Positions 6,001 through 11,623 of a stretch of DNA of 11,623 nt are shown one piece after another. Below the pieces are notes generated by a model that did no database searches, was not told where the DNA came from, and saw only the letters and a list, made by a program, of their open reading frames with translations. This DNA comes from Peptostreptococcaceae bacterium. Lineage in GTDB: Bacteria > Bacillota_A > Clostridia > Peptostreptococcales > Anaerovoracaceae. Where the stretch lies: assembly GCA_016650135.1 (NCBI GenBank), contig JAENWH010000032.1, positions 1 through 11,623 of the forward strand, in the 5' to 3' direction. Both the position numbers and the translations under genes were made by a program. Within the stretch, counting starts at the first letter, position 1, and each line of letters begins with the position of its first letter.

Positions 6001-7941
6001 GAGAGGAATGTTTTTGTAATCCCTGATGAAATACAGGTAAACCTGAGTAATATCGAAGATCTGAATAATCTTCGATCCTTATTTCCTGAAAAGGAAATAT
6101 ACATTGTTGTGGGAAGTGACGTTATTGCCAACGCATCTTCCTATAAGGTTGCACCCAGAGAAGGGAGCATTCATTATTTCAACCATATTATCTTTAAACG
6201 AAGCAGCCTTGTTGAAGGAAGCGAGGAATTCACCGAAGATTATTCGGCAATAAAAGCAAAATCAATAGAATTGAAACTGCCGACCCACCTAGAGGACATC
6301 AGTTCAACAAGAATAAGAGAAAATATAGACCTGAATAGAGACATTTCCAATTTGATTGATGCTGTTGCACAAAATTATATTTATGACAACAGTTGGTATT
6401 TAAGGGAACCTCAGTATAAAAGTATCATTTTGACGAAGGGAATCAAAATTGAAAAGGTTGATTCTTTTGATACAGAACTAATTTTTGAACTATCAAAGAA
6501 TCTGTTGAAGGGTAAAAGAGGAATTAATGAAATAATTCTTTATCTGAAGAAAGCAGATACATTGGGATTAGTCATCAGGGATGGGGAAAATAATGATGAA
6601 ATTGTAGGGTTGTCTGCTTATTCATTGGTTGAAACAGTTGGGCTTTATCAAGAATTTTTAAATGCCAAAACGGCCGCGCACCTAAGGGAAGAGGGAATTG
6701 GGAAAAGAGTTTTAATCGGAGGCCTTTACTACAATCAGGAATCCAGTATCAGGGACGTGCTTCAGTTGCTGATTAGCGAAACACTGGCAGACTGTTTAAT
6801 GTTTGACTTCACTTATGCTATTTATCACCCTCACGGGAATAAAGACGTCAATCAGTTTTTAATTGAAACACTGGAACGTCAGGGATTTTCGTCACTTGAA
6901 GACATTCAGAAGGATGATATAATTTACAAGGTAGACATGAAATTTCCAGTCGTTTTAATTCAGAATATGGAAGCCAGAATAAAGTATCCGTTTAATCAGA
7001 ATGAACGAGTGCTAGATGTGATTGATAAAGCGCATAAAAACCTCCAGTTATCGGCTGCAAAAATGTATCCGAACACACTGATACTATCTGTCAACCAGGA
7101 GATAATCCATCACAAGTTAATTGGGATGATTACAAAAATAAACAATGTGCCGAAAGAACCACAACCCGTAAGGACCTTGGGAAATTACATGTGCGTTCCA
7201 TTCGGTAAAATTTTAAACGGCTTCGCCGTTCCGAATACAGTGACAAAAACATTACATACTGAAAAATATTTTGATTCTGAAATCAAAACTTTCAAAATTA
7301 AAGAATATCCGAACTATTCTAAGCTGATCAACCAGGTTAAAATAATCAAATCTTTTGACAGAGGCGTTATTCTGGTGGATGATTTGCTTCATAAAGGATA
7401 CAGAATCAAAAAACTGGATCTAATTCTGAAGCCTGAAGGAATCGACGTGAAGAAAATCGTTGTGGGGATTTTATCCGGCAGAGGAAAAGATTTAATGACA
7501 ATCCAGGACAGACTTGTGGAAAGTGCCTATTTTGTGCCTAATTTAAGAGTCTGGTTCCTTGAATCCACCATGTATCCGTTTATTGGTGGAGACAGTGTTG
7601 AAAGAGAAGGAATTTCTATGAATTCCGGTTTGATTAATTCAATCAATTTAATCATACCCTATGTTACACCAACCTTCTTAAATGAGGTGCCGAGAGAAAA
7701 AGTATATGATTTTTCTATGGAGTGCTTGAAAAACGCAAAAAATATACTTTTTTCATTGGAAGAAGTATATCAGGAACTTTTCCAGAAAAATCTAACTTTA
7801 AACAGGCTTGGAGAAGTTATTCTTTCGCCCACCTGTCCCGATGCAGGGGCTTGCATGTCTTATGATTTTAACCTTGCACCATCTGTATTTGTTGCAAATG
7901 ATATTGAGAAGCTGATCAGACTGAGAAGCACATTATTATAG
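3088..7941 (+). CDS. Giant fusion: HD hydrolase - HEAT-like - NadD-like nucleotidyltransferase - GNAT - PRTase-like protein
   Basis: 1617 residues with no signal or membrane segment, so cytoplasmic. Domains in order: (1) HD-type phosphohydrolase, about 170-290, with H181, H210-D211 in GHDIGKFG, H247, H252 and D273 as likely metal ligands. (2) Helical HEAT-like repeats, about 390-905 (e.g. GDIRRLAAELMGN), a probable scaffold. (3) A NadD/cytidylyltransferase-fold domain, about 912-1100: FFPGTFDPFSLSHKGI, GSDVIANA (from 1009) and ISSTRIREN (from 1071). HxGH is altered to SxSH (only H928 kept). (4) A GNAT-like acyltransferase, about 1112-1290, with a REEGIGKRVL acetyl-CoA loop. (5) A C-terminal region with VILVDDLLHKG (D1431, D1432), resembling a type I phosphoribosyltransferase PRPP loop but lacking the usual Thr/Ser, and Cys1583/Cys1589 near the end. 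AAGGAGGA eight bases upstream supports this start. First gene of a three-gene operon. Nucleotide or NAD-like cofactor chemistry is inferred; the product is unknown. Confidence 0.85.
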   Translation: MQLEITKHIEQDLLNRSFLKSHNCSKKEMQDILINNDWVNNFSNFKTSELLDCGRIIKALSPLLKTIAIEPESGWQQYIADFKIKQLFPDGVYEAEKNNNRLCMGIILQTIRTIQETKVYNVLNQQEIIQFLSPDEYVNCHGRHEYEKLTKYWSEKYINEFMLIYGELTKFNILGHISGVHKISLIIGKQLSKLGVPIDMALMSGSAVGHDIGKFGCKDTESIRIPYLHYYYTDIFFKSNDMPVIGHIATNHSTWDLELENLSVESLVLIYADFRVKSFRDDSSNEQINYYSLKQSFDVILNKLDNVDNVKRRRYEKVYSKIKDFEEYMIGLGVSVDLKNKDLQKVEKKFESLMSSSEAIKRIKDLAIEHNISLMKIFNDEVEFGDLLEAARSEKQWKQIRSYLNIFYEYSTYMTQKQKLMTMNYLYELLMHREGDIRRLAAELMGNIIVYYDEEFRKEIPNSVNISGEEYSSLDLCDEYFNKIVFPEYKIEESHKRWIGYTLKIIVNAMLSRAKEDEKKKYLNIILKYFNNSIIDEATAFILLDSMLYLPLNLCDEKQKESLLGFCVSLIYRESEEIKLGILRVLEYYVRSFDNAYINEEVSQQIKICVEAVGTQYISSVYLKNRILNMLGHDSEVVNDCRETLYGIGESTSDIFLENLKVGTPWVIKAVNIEYLIDRLRMGRREEKLHIATHLSNLLKVSERVTVRHTAGAALPYVISLLSLDQRNEIVIELTKGLEIGEYQFSKYIPEYLGEIVLFLHPNELDECITQIARLLESRNDRIASVTLNTIGILLCKYPDYVNRFIEDENTYAARRERLVGLLLKGLANYNQVVSQEAFHVIGKYIFASKELSLENKDVIFNLLFKKMLVLLIEQQESQLEFFNSAASLNHIYRFISEYSMKYGDFKIVEKDKIAFFPGTFDPFSLSHKGIVKEIRKLGYEVYLALDEFSWSKKTQPRKVRRKIITMSVANERNVFVIPDEIQVNLSNIEDLNNLRSLFPEKEIYIVVGSDVIANASSYKVAPREGSIHYFNHIIFKRSSLVEGSEEFTEDYSAIKAKSIELKLPTHLEDISSTRIRENIDLNRDISNLIDAVAQNYIYDNSWYLREPQYKSIILTKGIKIEKVDSFDTELIFELSKNLLKGKRGINEIILYLKKADTLGLVIRDGENNDEIVGLSAYSLVETVGLYQEFLNAKTAAHLREEGIGKRVLIGGLYYNQESSIRDVLQLLISETLADCLMFDFTYAIYHPHGNKDVNQFLIETLERQGFSSLEDIQKDDIIYKVDMKFPVVLIQNMEARIKYPFNQNERVLDVIDKAHKNLQLSAAKMYPNTLILSVNQEIIHHKLIGMITKINNVPKEPQPVRTLGNYMCVPFGKILNGFAVPNTVTKTLHTEKYFDSEIKTFKIKEYPNYSKLINQVKIIKSFDRGVILVDDLLHKGYRIKKLDLILKPEGIDVKKIVVGILSGRGKDLMTIQDRLVESAYFVPNLRVWFLESTMYPFIGGDSVEREGISMNSGLINSINLIIPYVTPTFLNEVPREKVYDFSMECLKNAKNILFSLEEVYQELFQKNLTLNRLGEVILSPTCPDAGACMSYDFNLAPSVFVANDIEKLIRLRSTLL

Positions 7942-7961
7942 CCGCCGGGGAAGGGAGCCGT

Positions 7962-8936
7962 ATGAATTATTTATCAGAAATTATTAATATAAAGGGGACT
8001 CCAGGTAAACCATTATCTGCACAGGGGGCTCCGTTGATGCCGGATGGCAAAAAAACGGTTCATATTCTGGCCTTGGGGGATGTTGGCAGTACGCTGATGA
8101 TCGGGTTAAAGCTTTTAGGTGGAGAACATATAGCTACTATTGGAATATATGACGTGAACCCTGATGTCCTGACCCGATATGAACAGGAGATGAATCAAAC
8201 CAATTATCCGTTTGATTATGAAAAATTCCCGGTGGTCAGGATAGTAAAAGAAGAAAACTTGTTCGATTGTGATGTATTTGTGTTTTGCGCATCAAAAGCT
8301 GTACCGACAATTAATTCCGAGGTGGATGACGTGAGAATGGCCCAATATGAAGTGAATAAATCCATTGTCGAGCATTATTCCCAAATGGCCGGAGAAAGAG
8401 GCTTTAATGGTTTGTTTGCCGTCATCTCCGACCCGATAGATCCTCTTTGTAAGGCAGCTCTTCTCAGCTCTTCCCTAAAACCATATCAGATACAGGGGTT
8501 CGGTCTTGGTGTCATGAACAGCCGTGCCGCTTATCATGCTAAAAGAGATGAAAAATATAAGATCTATTTAACGGAAGGTCGTTCTTTCGGACCTCATGGA
8601 GAAGACCTGGTAATTGCCGACAGCATTGAACATTATGATGACACATCTTCTAAGGAACTAACAAAACTAACGGTTGAATCGAATCTCCGGACAAGGGAAA
8701 TTGGTTTTAAACCCTACATTGCGCCTGCTTTGTCATCAGGGGCAATATCCATATTGCTTACAATCGGAGGGGAGTGGCATTACAGTTCAAATTATCTTGA
8801 AAACAATGGGAAGGGTGCTTTTTTAGGCGCCAAAAACAGAATTCAAAATAACAGAACAGAAATAGAAAATTTGCTTTTACCGGAAATGCTTTTCAATAGA
8901 ATTAGAAAAGCTTATTTAAATCTGATTAACTTATAA
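7962..8936 (+). CDS. Lactate/malate dehydrogenase-like NAD(P)-dependent oxidoreductase
   Basis: A 324-residue protein of the LDH/MDH superfamily, close to the usual family length. The Rossmann motif is ALGDVGST (G39-G42), and an acidic residue ends the second strand (IYDVN, D64), which favours NAD over NADP. Other family marks are the substrate-loop pattern VRMAQYEVN (R125, N132), SDPIDPL (157-162) and the catalytic-His loop FGPHGEDLV (H212). By eye, the segment that carries the catalytic Asp and substrate-binding Arg in classical enzymes (LDSARFR) reads MNSRAAY here. The Asp is therefore Asn and the Arg is shifted or lost, so ordinary lactate or malate oxidation is doubtful. About 30 extra residues precede the Rossmann fold. 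A GGGGAAGGGAG ribosome site lies upstream; the gap to the giant gene is 20 bases and to the next gene 17, implying one transcript. It probably acts on a product or precursor of the giant protein. Confidence 0.82.
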   Translation: MNYLSEIINIKGTPGKPLSAQGAPLMPDGKKTVHILALGDVGSTLMIGLKLLGGEHIATIGIYDVNPDVLTRYEQEMNQTNYPFDYEKFPVVRIVKEENLFDCDVFVFCASKAVPTINSEVDDVRMAQYEVNKSIVEHYSQMAGERGFNGLFAVISDPIDPLCKAALLSSSLKPYQIQGFGLGVMNSRAAYHAKRDEKYKIYLTEGRSFGPHGEDLVIADSIEHYDDTSSKELTKLTVESNLRTREIGFKPYIAPALSSGAISILLTIGGEWHYSSNYLENNGKGAFLGAKNRIQNNRTEIENLLLPEMLFNRIRKAYLNLINL

Positions 8937-8939
8937 AAA

Positions 8940-8947
8940 AGGTGGTG
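8940..8947 (+). promoter_or_regulatory. Ribosome binding site that fixes the flavoprotein start at 8954
   Basis: AGGTGGTG sits six bases before ATG 8954. The frame can be read back to GTG codons at 8942 and 8945, but these are part of the ribosome site itself, so the ATG at 8954 is the credible start. The same motif precedes the exonuclease gene at 1397. Confidence 0.75.
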
Positions 8948-8953
8948 ATAATA

Positions 8954-10015
8954 ATGAATGAACTGATTGTCGTTAAACCCCTTTGCAGGGAAAAGAAAAA
9001 AGCGAAACGCCTGACAGAAATAGTGGAGTACAGCACCCTTGAATTCAAATATGAAGTAATTGGAACCGTTGAGGAATTCGAAGCTGCTGATTTAAGAAAT
9101 AAAAGAATACTTTTTGCAATTTCCCTTGGTGAATCAGGAATTAACCTGGAACTTTATTCTATGTTGAAAAAAATAAGACTCCGCAAAGATATTTTTGAGG
9201 GTTCTGTTGCGGTAATCATAGTGGATGGAGACAGTGAACTCTATACGAAATCAATAGCCAGGGATCTCGTATATAGTGCCAATTCCAGCGGCTGCACATT
9301 TATTGGAAAACCTTTGGTTGAAGGAACTCGTTCGCTTGAAAACTTTACGATAATTGCAAAAAATATGGGTACAGATAACTATAGTGCATATATTAATTCC
9401 GGTAAAAAGCTTGTGGAACGGTTGATGAATTTTGAATTTAAAAAAAAAGACAGTCCGAACATTCTTGCTTTACATTCCAGTAACAGCAAAACATCCAACA
9501 CCCTGATTTTGTGGTCTAAAGTTAAAGAGCATTTAACCAATTGTGAAATTAATGAAGTTTCACTTCAGAATGGCGAGATATTCGATTGCATCGGTTGCCC
9601 ATACAGCACCTGTCTTCATTATGGTGAAAAAGGGAAATGTGTTTACGGTGGAGTGATTGTTGATCAAGTATATCCCGGAATTTTAAACTGCGATGCGCTG
9701 GTAATGATTTGCCCAAACTACAACGATGCTTTAGGAGCCAACCTGTCAGCTTTTGTAAATCGACTCACAGCATTATTCAGAAATAATGATTTTTCCAAGA
9801 AAAAACTGTTTTCAATCATTGTTTCAGGCTATAGCGGTGGGGATATTGTCGCCCAGCAACTGATCAGTGGAATGAATATGAATAAAGCCTTTATCCTGCC
9901 AAGTAATTTCACCCTTATCGAAACAGCAAATAATCCGAAAAGCATACTGGATATAAAAGACATCGATGAACAGGCAAAACGGTTTGCTGAAAACATCATG
10001 AAGGGCTTTTACTAA
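8954..10015 (+). CDS. Flavodoxin-fold NADPH-dependent FMN reductase-like protein with Cys cluster
   Basis: 353 residues from ATG 8954. The C-terminal part (about 165-350) resembles the NADPH-dependent FMN reductase/iron-sulfur flavoprotein family. It has an ALHSSNSKTSNT phosphate loop for FMN, a cysteine cluster CIGCPYSTC...GKC (C212, C215, C220, C229; spacing CX2CX4CX8C), the strand DALVMICPNYNDALGANLSAFV and later VSGYSGGD. Family members bind FMN and, when the Cys cluster is present, often an Fe-S cluster; metal binding is inferred here. The N-terminal 150 residues are a second alpha/beta unit that looks like a degenerate flavodoxin domain (SVAVIIVDGD...YSANSSGCTFIGKPL). No signal peptide. 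Last gene of the operon, ending directly at the terminator at 10018. A role as electron donor, or as the reductive step for the preceding two proteins, is plausible but unproven. Confidence 0.78.
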   Translation: MNELIVVKPLCREKKKAKRLTEIVEYSTLEFKYEVIGTVEEFEAADLRNKRILFAISLGESGINLELYSMLKKIRLRKDIFEGSVAVIIVDGDSELYTKSIARDLVYSANSSGCTFIGKPLVEGTRSLENFTIIAKNMGTDNYSAYINSGKKLVERLMNFEFKKKDSPNILALHSSNSKTSNTLILWSKVKEHLTNCEINEVSLQNGEIFDCIGCPYSTCLHYGEKGKCVYGGVIVDQVYPGILNCDALVMICPNYNDALGANLSAFVNRLTALFRNNDFSKKKLFSIIVSGYSGGDIVAQQLISGMNMNKAFILPSNFTLIETANNPKSILDIKDIDEQAKRFAENIMKGFY

Positions 10016-10017
10016 AA

Positions 10018-10044
10018 AAACCCGGCGGTTATACCGTCGGGTTT
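10018..10044. terminator. Bidirectional terminator between the operon and the M20 pseudogene
   Basis: An 11-bp stem (10018-10028 with 10034-10044, one G-T pair) encloses loop TTATA, starting two bases after the flavoprotein stop. On the minus strand it is followed by seven T, giving a strong terminator for the convergent pseudogene. On the plus strand the T-tract is only TTTGGTT, but the GC-rich stem should still end the operon transcript. Confidence 0.85.
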
Positions 10045-11355
10045 GGTTGACTCAGGATGTCCATCAAAAGTTGAGTTTGTACAATGTAGTTTCCCATATT
10101 CACATTAATAGATAATAAATTCTTCGAATTCTCATCTTGCCTGAAAATGGCATTCTCGTTTTTTTCAAAACTGTTTATGTGGGCAGGCTTAATTCCGTAT
10201 TTCTCCATTCCCAGAATGGTAATTCGTTCTAAAAGAGGGTTGGTCTCTTTACTGGTCAAATAGGGGTACTGTCCAGAAGTTGATGATTCACTTCCGACAA
10301 AGACGCAATAATATCAAAAGTGTCGTTTAACTGGAAGAGGTCATAGGTTGATAATGACCGAGCGAACAGGAGTAATTGAAATTCACTGTCCTTGGTTGAT
10401 ACCTGGCCTATATTGGAAACAGTAATGATGTCATTGGTGTCTTCATCTCTAAGGGTAACGCCTTATCCAACGTATAAAGTAAGTTTACAATGCTGTTTGT
10501 ACTATCCTAAACCGGAACCTTTTCCGGTTTAGGGATTTTTGCAAGGGTATAGGTATAATTTTCTTCCGTTTTTGCATAATTGTCACTGAATTTTTTCTGA
10601 GCCGTCTCCACTTTATTGGTAAATCTGTTTACATCGTTTTCATTAATTACCATTGTTATGGATGCATCGGAGAGATAGGTATCCGCTGAACTTCCTCCAT
10701 TTAAGCTGCCTAATTCAAAAAGGATGCCACTGGATTTGCAACTTGCCATCAAATCACCGAGGATTTTAATTGGGTTTGGGTGCTTGCCGGAATAGGCGCT
10801 TGATTTCCCGTCGTTTAAATTACTGATTGAAACTTCATATGCCTCAGAATAAGCGGAGTCTTTATAGTCGAAGGAAGTAATCATTTTATGAGTGGCGGTT
10901 GCTACACTTCCGTTGATAACATTAAATTTGGGTGGATCATTTGCTTTGTCATTACTCCAGTCCAGAATTATCTGGTTATCCGCATTTAAATATCTGGAAC
11001 TCAGTCCTTTGGCGCCTGCGAAATCGCCGTTTTCATTGTTGGTGAATAGGATTCTCATAAAATTGTTTTCAGGAACATTTTCAATCATATATAAGGACAT
11101 GGCAACTGAAACGCCTCGATCTTCCATGTTATTAAGACCAATGGTTATATGAATGTTAACGGTATTTTCGCTGGAATGGCCTTCTGACGGAGTTTTTAAC
11201 ATAATTACGTTTTTGTTTTTATCGTAAGAAGCCCGAATATCCCGCTCATTAGCGCGTTTTAAAAGATAATTATCAAATTTTTCCATGTTGGTAAAATCCT
11301 TTGATGCTGCCATTAAATTATTGTATTCCGCCATTACTCCTTCTTGAACTTTTTC
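10029..11355 (-). pseudogene. Decayed PepD-like (aminoacyl-histidine dipeptidase-type) M20 homologue
   Basis: Minus-strand similarity to the PepD branch of M20 peptidases runs from about 11355 to 10029, but the frame is broken three times: TAG at 10507-10509, a frameshift near 10460, and another near 10257. Both frameshifts look like loss of one G. Pieces in order: a leading region (MAEYNNLMAASKDF); NMEDRGVSVAMSLYMIEN, matching the family's ADNGIGVA segment; FTNNENGDFAGAKGL, matching DEExGxxGA; ILDWSND, matching LDSEE; a dimerisation-like region; then, past the TAG, STNSIVNLLYTLDKG and SNIGQVSTKDSEFQL; and finally TSKETNPLLERITILGMEKYG. The Glu pair of the active site is NE, and other zinc ligands are also missing. 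The ancestor may therefore already have been a non-catalytic homologue. The 5' end is lost at the junction near 11355, where the lipoprotein fragment begins on the other strand. An open frame continues upstream to 11568, but it is antisense to that fragment and to the proB promoter. Confidence 0.75.
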
Positions 11356-11448
11356 GTTTTGAATTTTGAAATCGGCAATGTGGATGATTTGGTTTTCCAA
11401 CTCCCTGAAGGGACAGAAATAATTGATATGAGTTCCTTTATGAAATAA
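11356..11448 (+). pseudogene. 3' fragment of a second lipoprotein gene (paralogue of 1907-2593)
   Basis: In frame from about 11365 it reads FEIGNVDDLVFQLPEGTEII, then a few residues, then TAA at 11446-11448. It is nearly identical in protein sequence to the last 28 codons of the decayed lipoprotein at 1907-2593. Everything upstream of about 11356 is replaced by the oppositely oriented M20 pseudogene, so this is a truncated remnant. It sits directly ahead of the proB promoter. Confidence 0.75.
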
Positions 11449-11516
11449 ACATGCAATAAACAAGTTGCTTTTTTTATTATTCCCTATTGAAAAACATTGT
11501 ATGAATAGGTTATAAT
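11362..11516 (+). repeat. Direct repeat copy 2: lipoprotein 3' end plus proB promoter
   Basis: This is the partner of 2506-2653 in the same orientation, with the homologous coding tail, stop, AT-rich spacer and TTGAAA-N18-TATAAT. Together the two copies flank about 8.7 kb holding the three-gene operon and the M20 pseudogene. The copies have diverged in the spacer and at many third codon positions, so the duplication is not very recent. Confidence 0.8.
11487..11516 (+). promoter_or_regulatory. Sigma-A-type promoter of proB
   Basis: TTGAAA (11487-11492), 18-base spacer, TATAAT (11511-11516), about 45 bases ahead of the proB ATG. It shares its layout with the orphan promoter at 2621-2650. An imperfect inverted repeat (CACATAATGTG, 11524-11534) just downstream could be a small operator, but no regulator can be named. 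Confidence 0.65.
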
Positions 11517-11560
11517 TATAGTTCACATAATGTGATGAATAGGGAAGGGAAATAGTAAAA

Positions 11561-11623
11561 ATGAACAAAATTAGTCAAATTATTGGTAGCAGTAGAAAAG
11601 TAGTCATCAAAATTGGAAGCAAT
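11561..11623 (+). CDS. proB: Glutamate 5-kinase, N-terminus only (cut by window edge)
   Basis: The first 21 residues end RKVVIKIGSN, the conserved N-terminal nucleotide/substrate-binding strand of glutamate 5-kinase (typically VVKIGSS/N). This enzyme phosphorylates glutamate in the first step of proline synthesis in the cytoplasm. The ATG is preceded by an AGGGAAGGGA ribosome site about 11 bases upstream and by a clear promoter at 11487-11516. Only this short stretch is visible, but the motif and its position close to the N-terminus are distinctive. Other members of the amino-acid kinase family are the main alternative. proA would be expected downstream, outside the window. Confidence 0.75.
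   Translation, partial: MNKISQIIGSSRKVVIKIGSN

Noticed and set aside
8942..8953. GTG 8942 as start of the flavoprotein
   Set aside because: That GTG lies within the AGGTGGTG ribosome site serving ATG 8954.
3088..10015. Interpretation as an anti-phage defence operon
   Set aside because: HD and HEAT parts occur in some defence proteins, but there is no nuclease, protease, toxin or recognised sensor module, and the NadD, GNAT, PRTase, LDH/MDH and flavin parts point to metabolism; a defence role is not supported by sequence alone.
10029..10259. A separate 76-residue minus-strand gene
   Set aside because: Its sequence continues the PepD-like protein after a frameshift (TSKETNPLLER matches the family's C-terminal SPLL region), so it is part of the pseudogene.
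11345..11568. N-terminal extension of the minus-strand M20 frame up to 11568
   Set aside because: These ~75 codons are antisense to the lipoprotein fragment and the proB promoter/ribosome site, have no ribosome site of their own and no M20 similarity; the open frame is accidental.
1..11623. CRISPR array, tRNA, rRNA, replication origin or phage module
   Set aside because: No regularly spaced repeats, no tRNA/rRNA signatures, no clusters of DnaA-like sites and no phage structural or integrase genes were seen on either strand.

Overview
The window is AT-rich DNA with Gram-positive expression signals: strong AGGAGG or AGGTGGTG ribosome binding sites, TTGAAA/TATAAT-type sigma-A promoters and hairpin-plus-U-tract terminators. 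The recognisable proteins (YprB-like exonuclease, ProB, PepD-like M20 protein, IS3-type transposase fragment) fit a low-GC Firmicute, most likely an anaerobic member of the Clostridia. Nothing in the sequence fixes the genus.

Layout. 1-1397, minus strand: a two-gene operon of a DEDD-type exonuclease and a calcineurin-like metallophosphoesterase (cut by the window edge). Upstream of it, 1432-1561 holds a strong promoter whose short transcript ends at a strong terminator, which looks like a ~95-nt small RNA with two C-rich hairpin loops. 1624-2650: decayed DNA, namely the 5' end of an IS3-family orfA and a full-length lipoprotein gene with two in-frame stops, followed by a promoter. 2657-2839: a short element bounded by a perfect 11-bp inverted repeat. 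3014-10015, plus strand: the centre of interest, a compact three-gene operon closed by a bidirectional terminator at 10018-10044. 10029-11355, minus strand: a decayed PepD-like M20 peptidase homologue. 11356-11516: a second copy of the lipoprotein 3' end and its downstream promoter. 11561 to the edge: the start of proB (glutamate 5-kinase).

The three-gene operon encodes (i) a 1617-residue fusion of an HD phosphohydrolase domain, a long HEAT-like helical region, a NadD-like nucleotidyltransferase domain with an altered HxGH motif, a GNAT acetyltransferase-like domain and a phosphoribosyltransferase-like C-terminus; (ii) a lactate/malate dehydrogenase-like Rossmann oxidoreductase whose catalytic residues are only partly kept; and (iii) a flavodoxin-fold, NADPH-dependent FMN reductase-like protein with a four-cysteine cluster. 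Gaps of 20 and 17 bases imply co-transcription. The combination suggests nucleotide or dinucleotide (NAD-like) cofactor chemistry coupled to redox steps, but substrate and product cannot be read from sequence. I do not recognise it as a described pathway.

The operon and the M20 pseudogene lie between two direct copies of the lipoprotein-3'-end/promoter segment (about 2506-2650 and 11362-11516). This suggests that about 8.7 kb was inserted into, or rearranged at, an ancestral lipoprotein-proB locus, leaving several broken genes at its edges.
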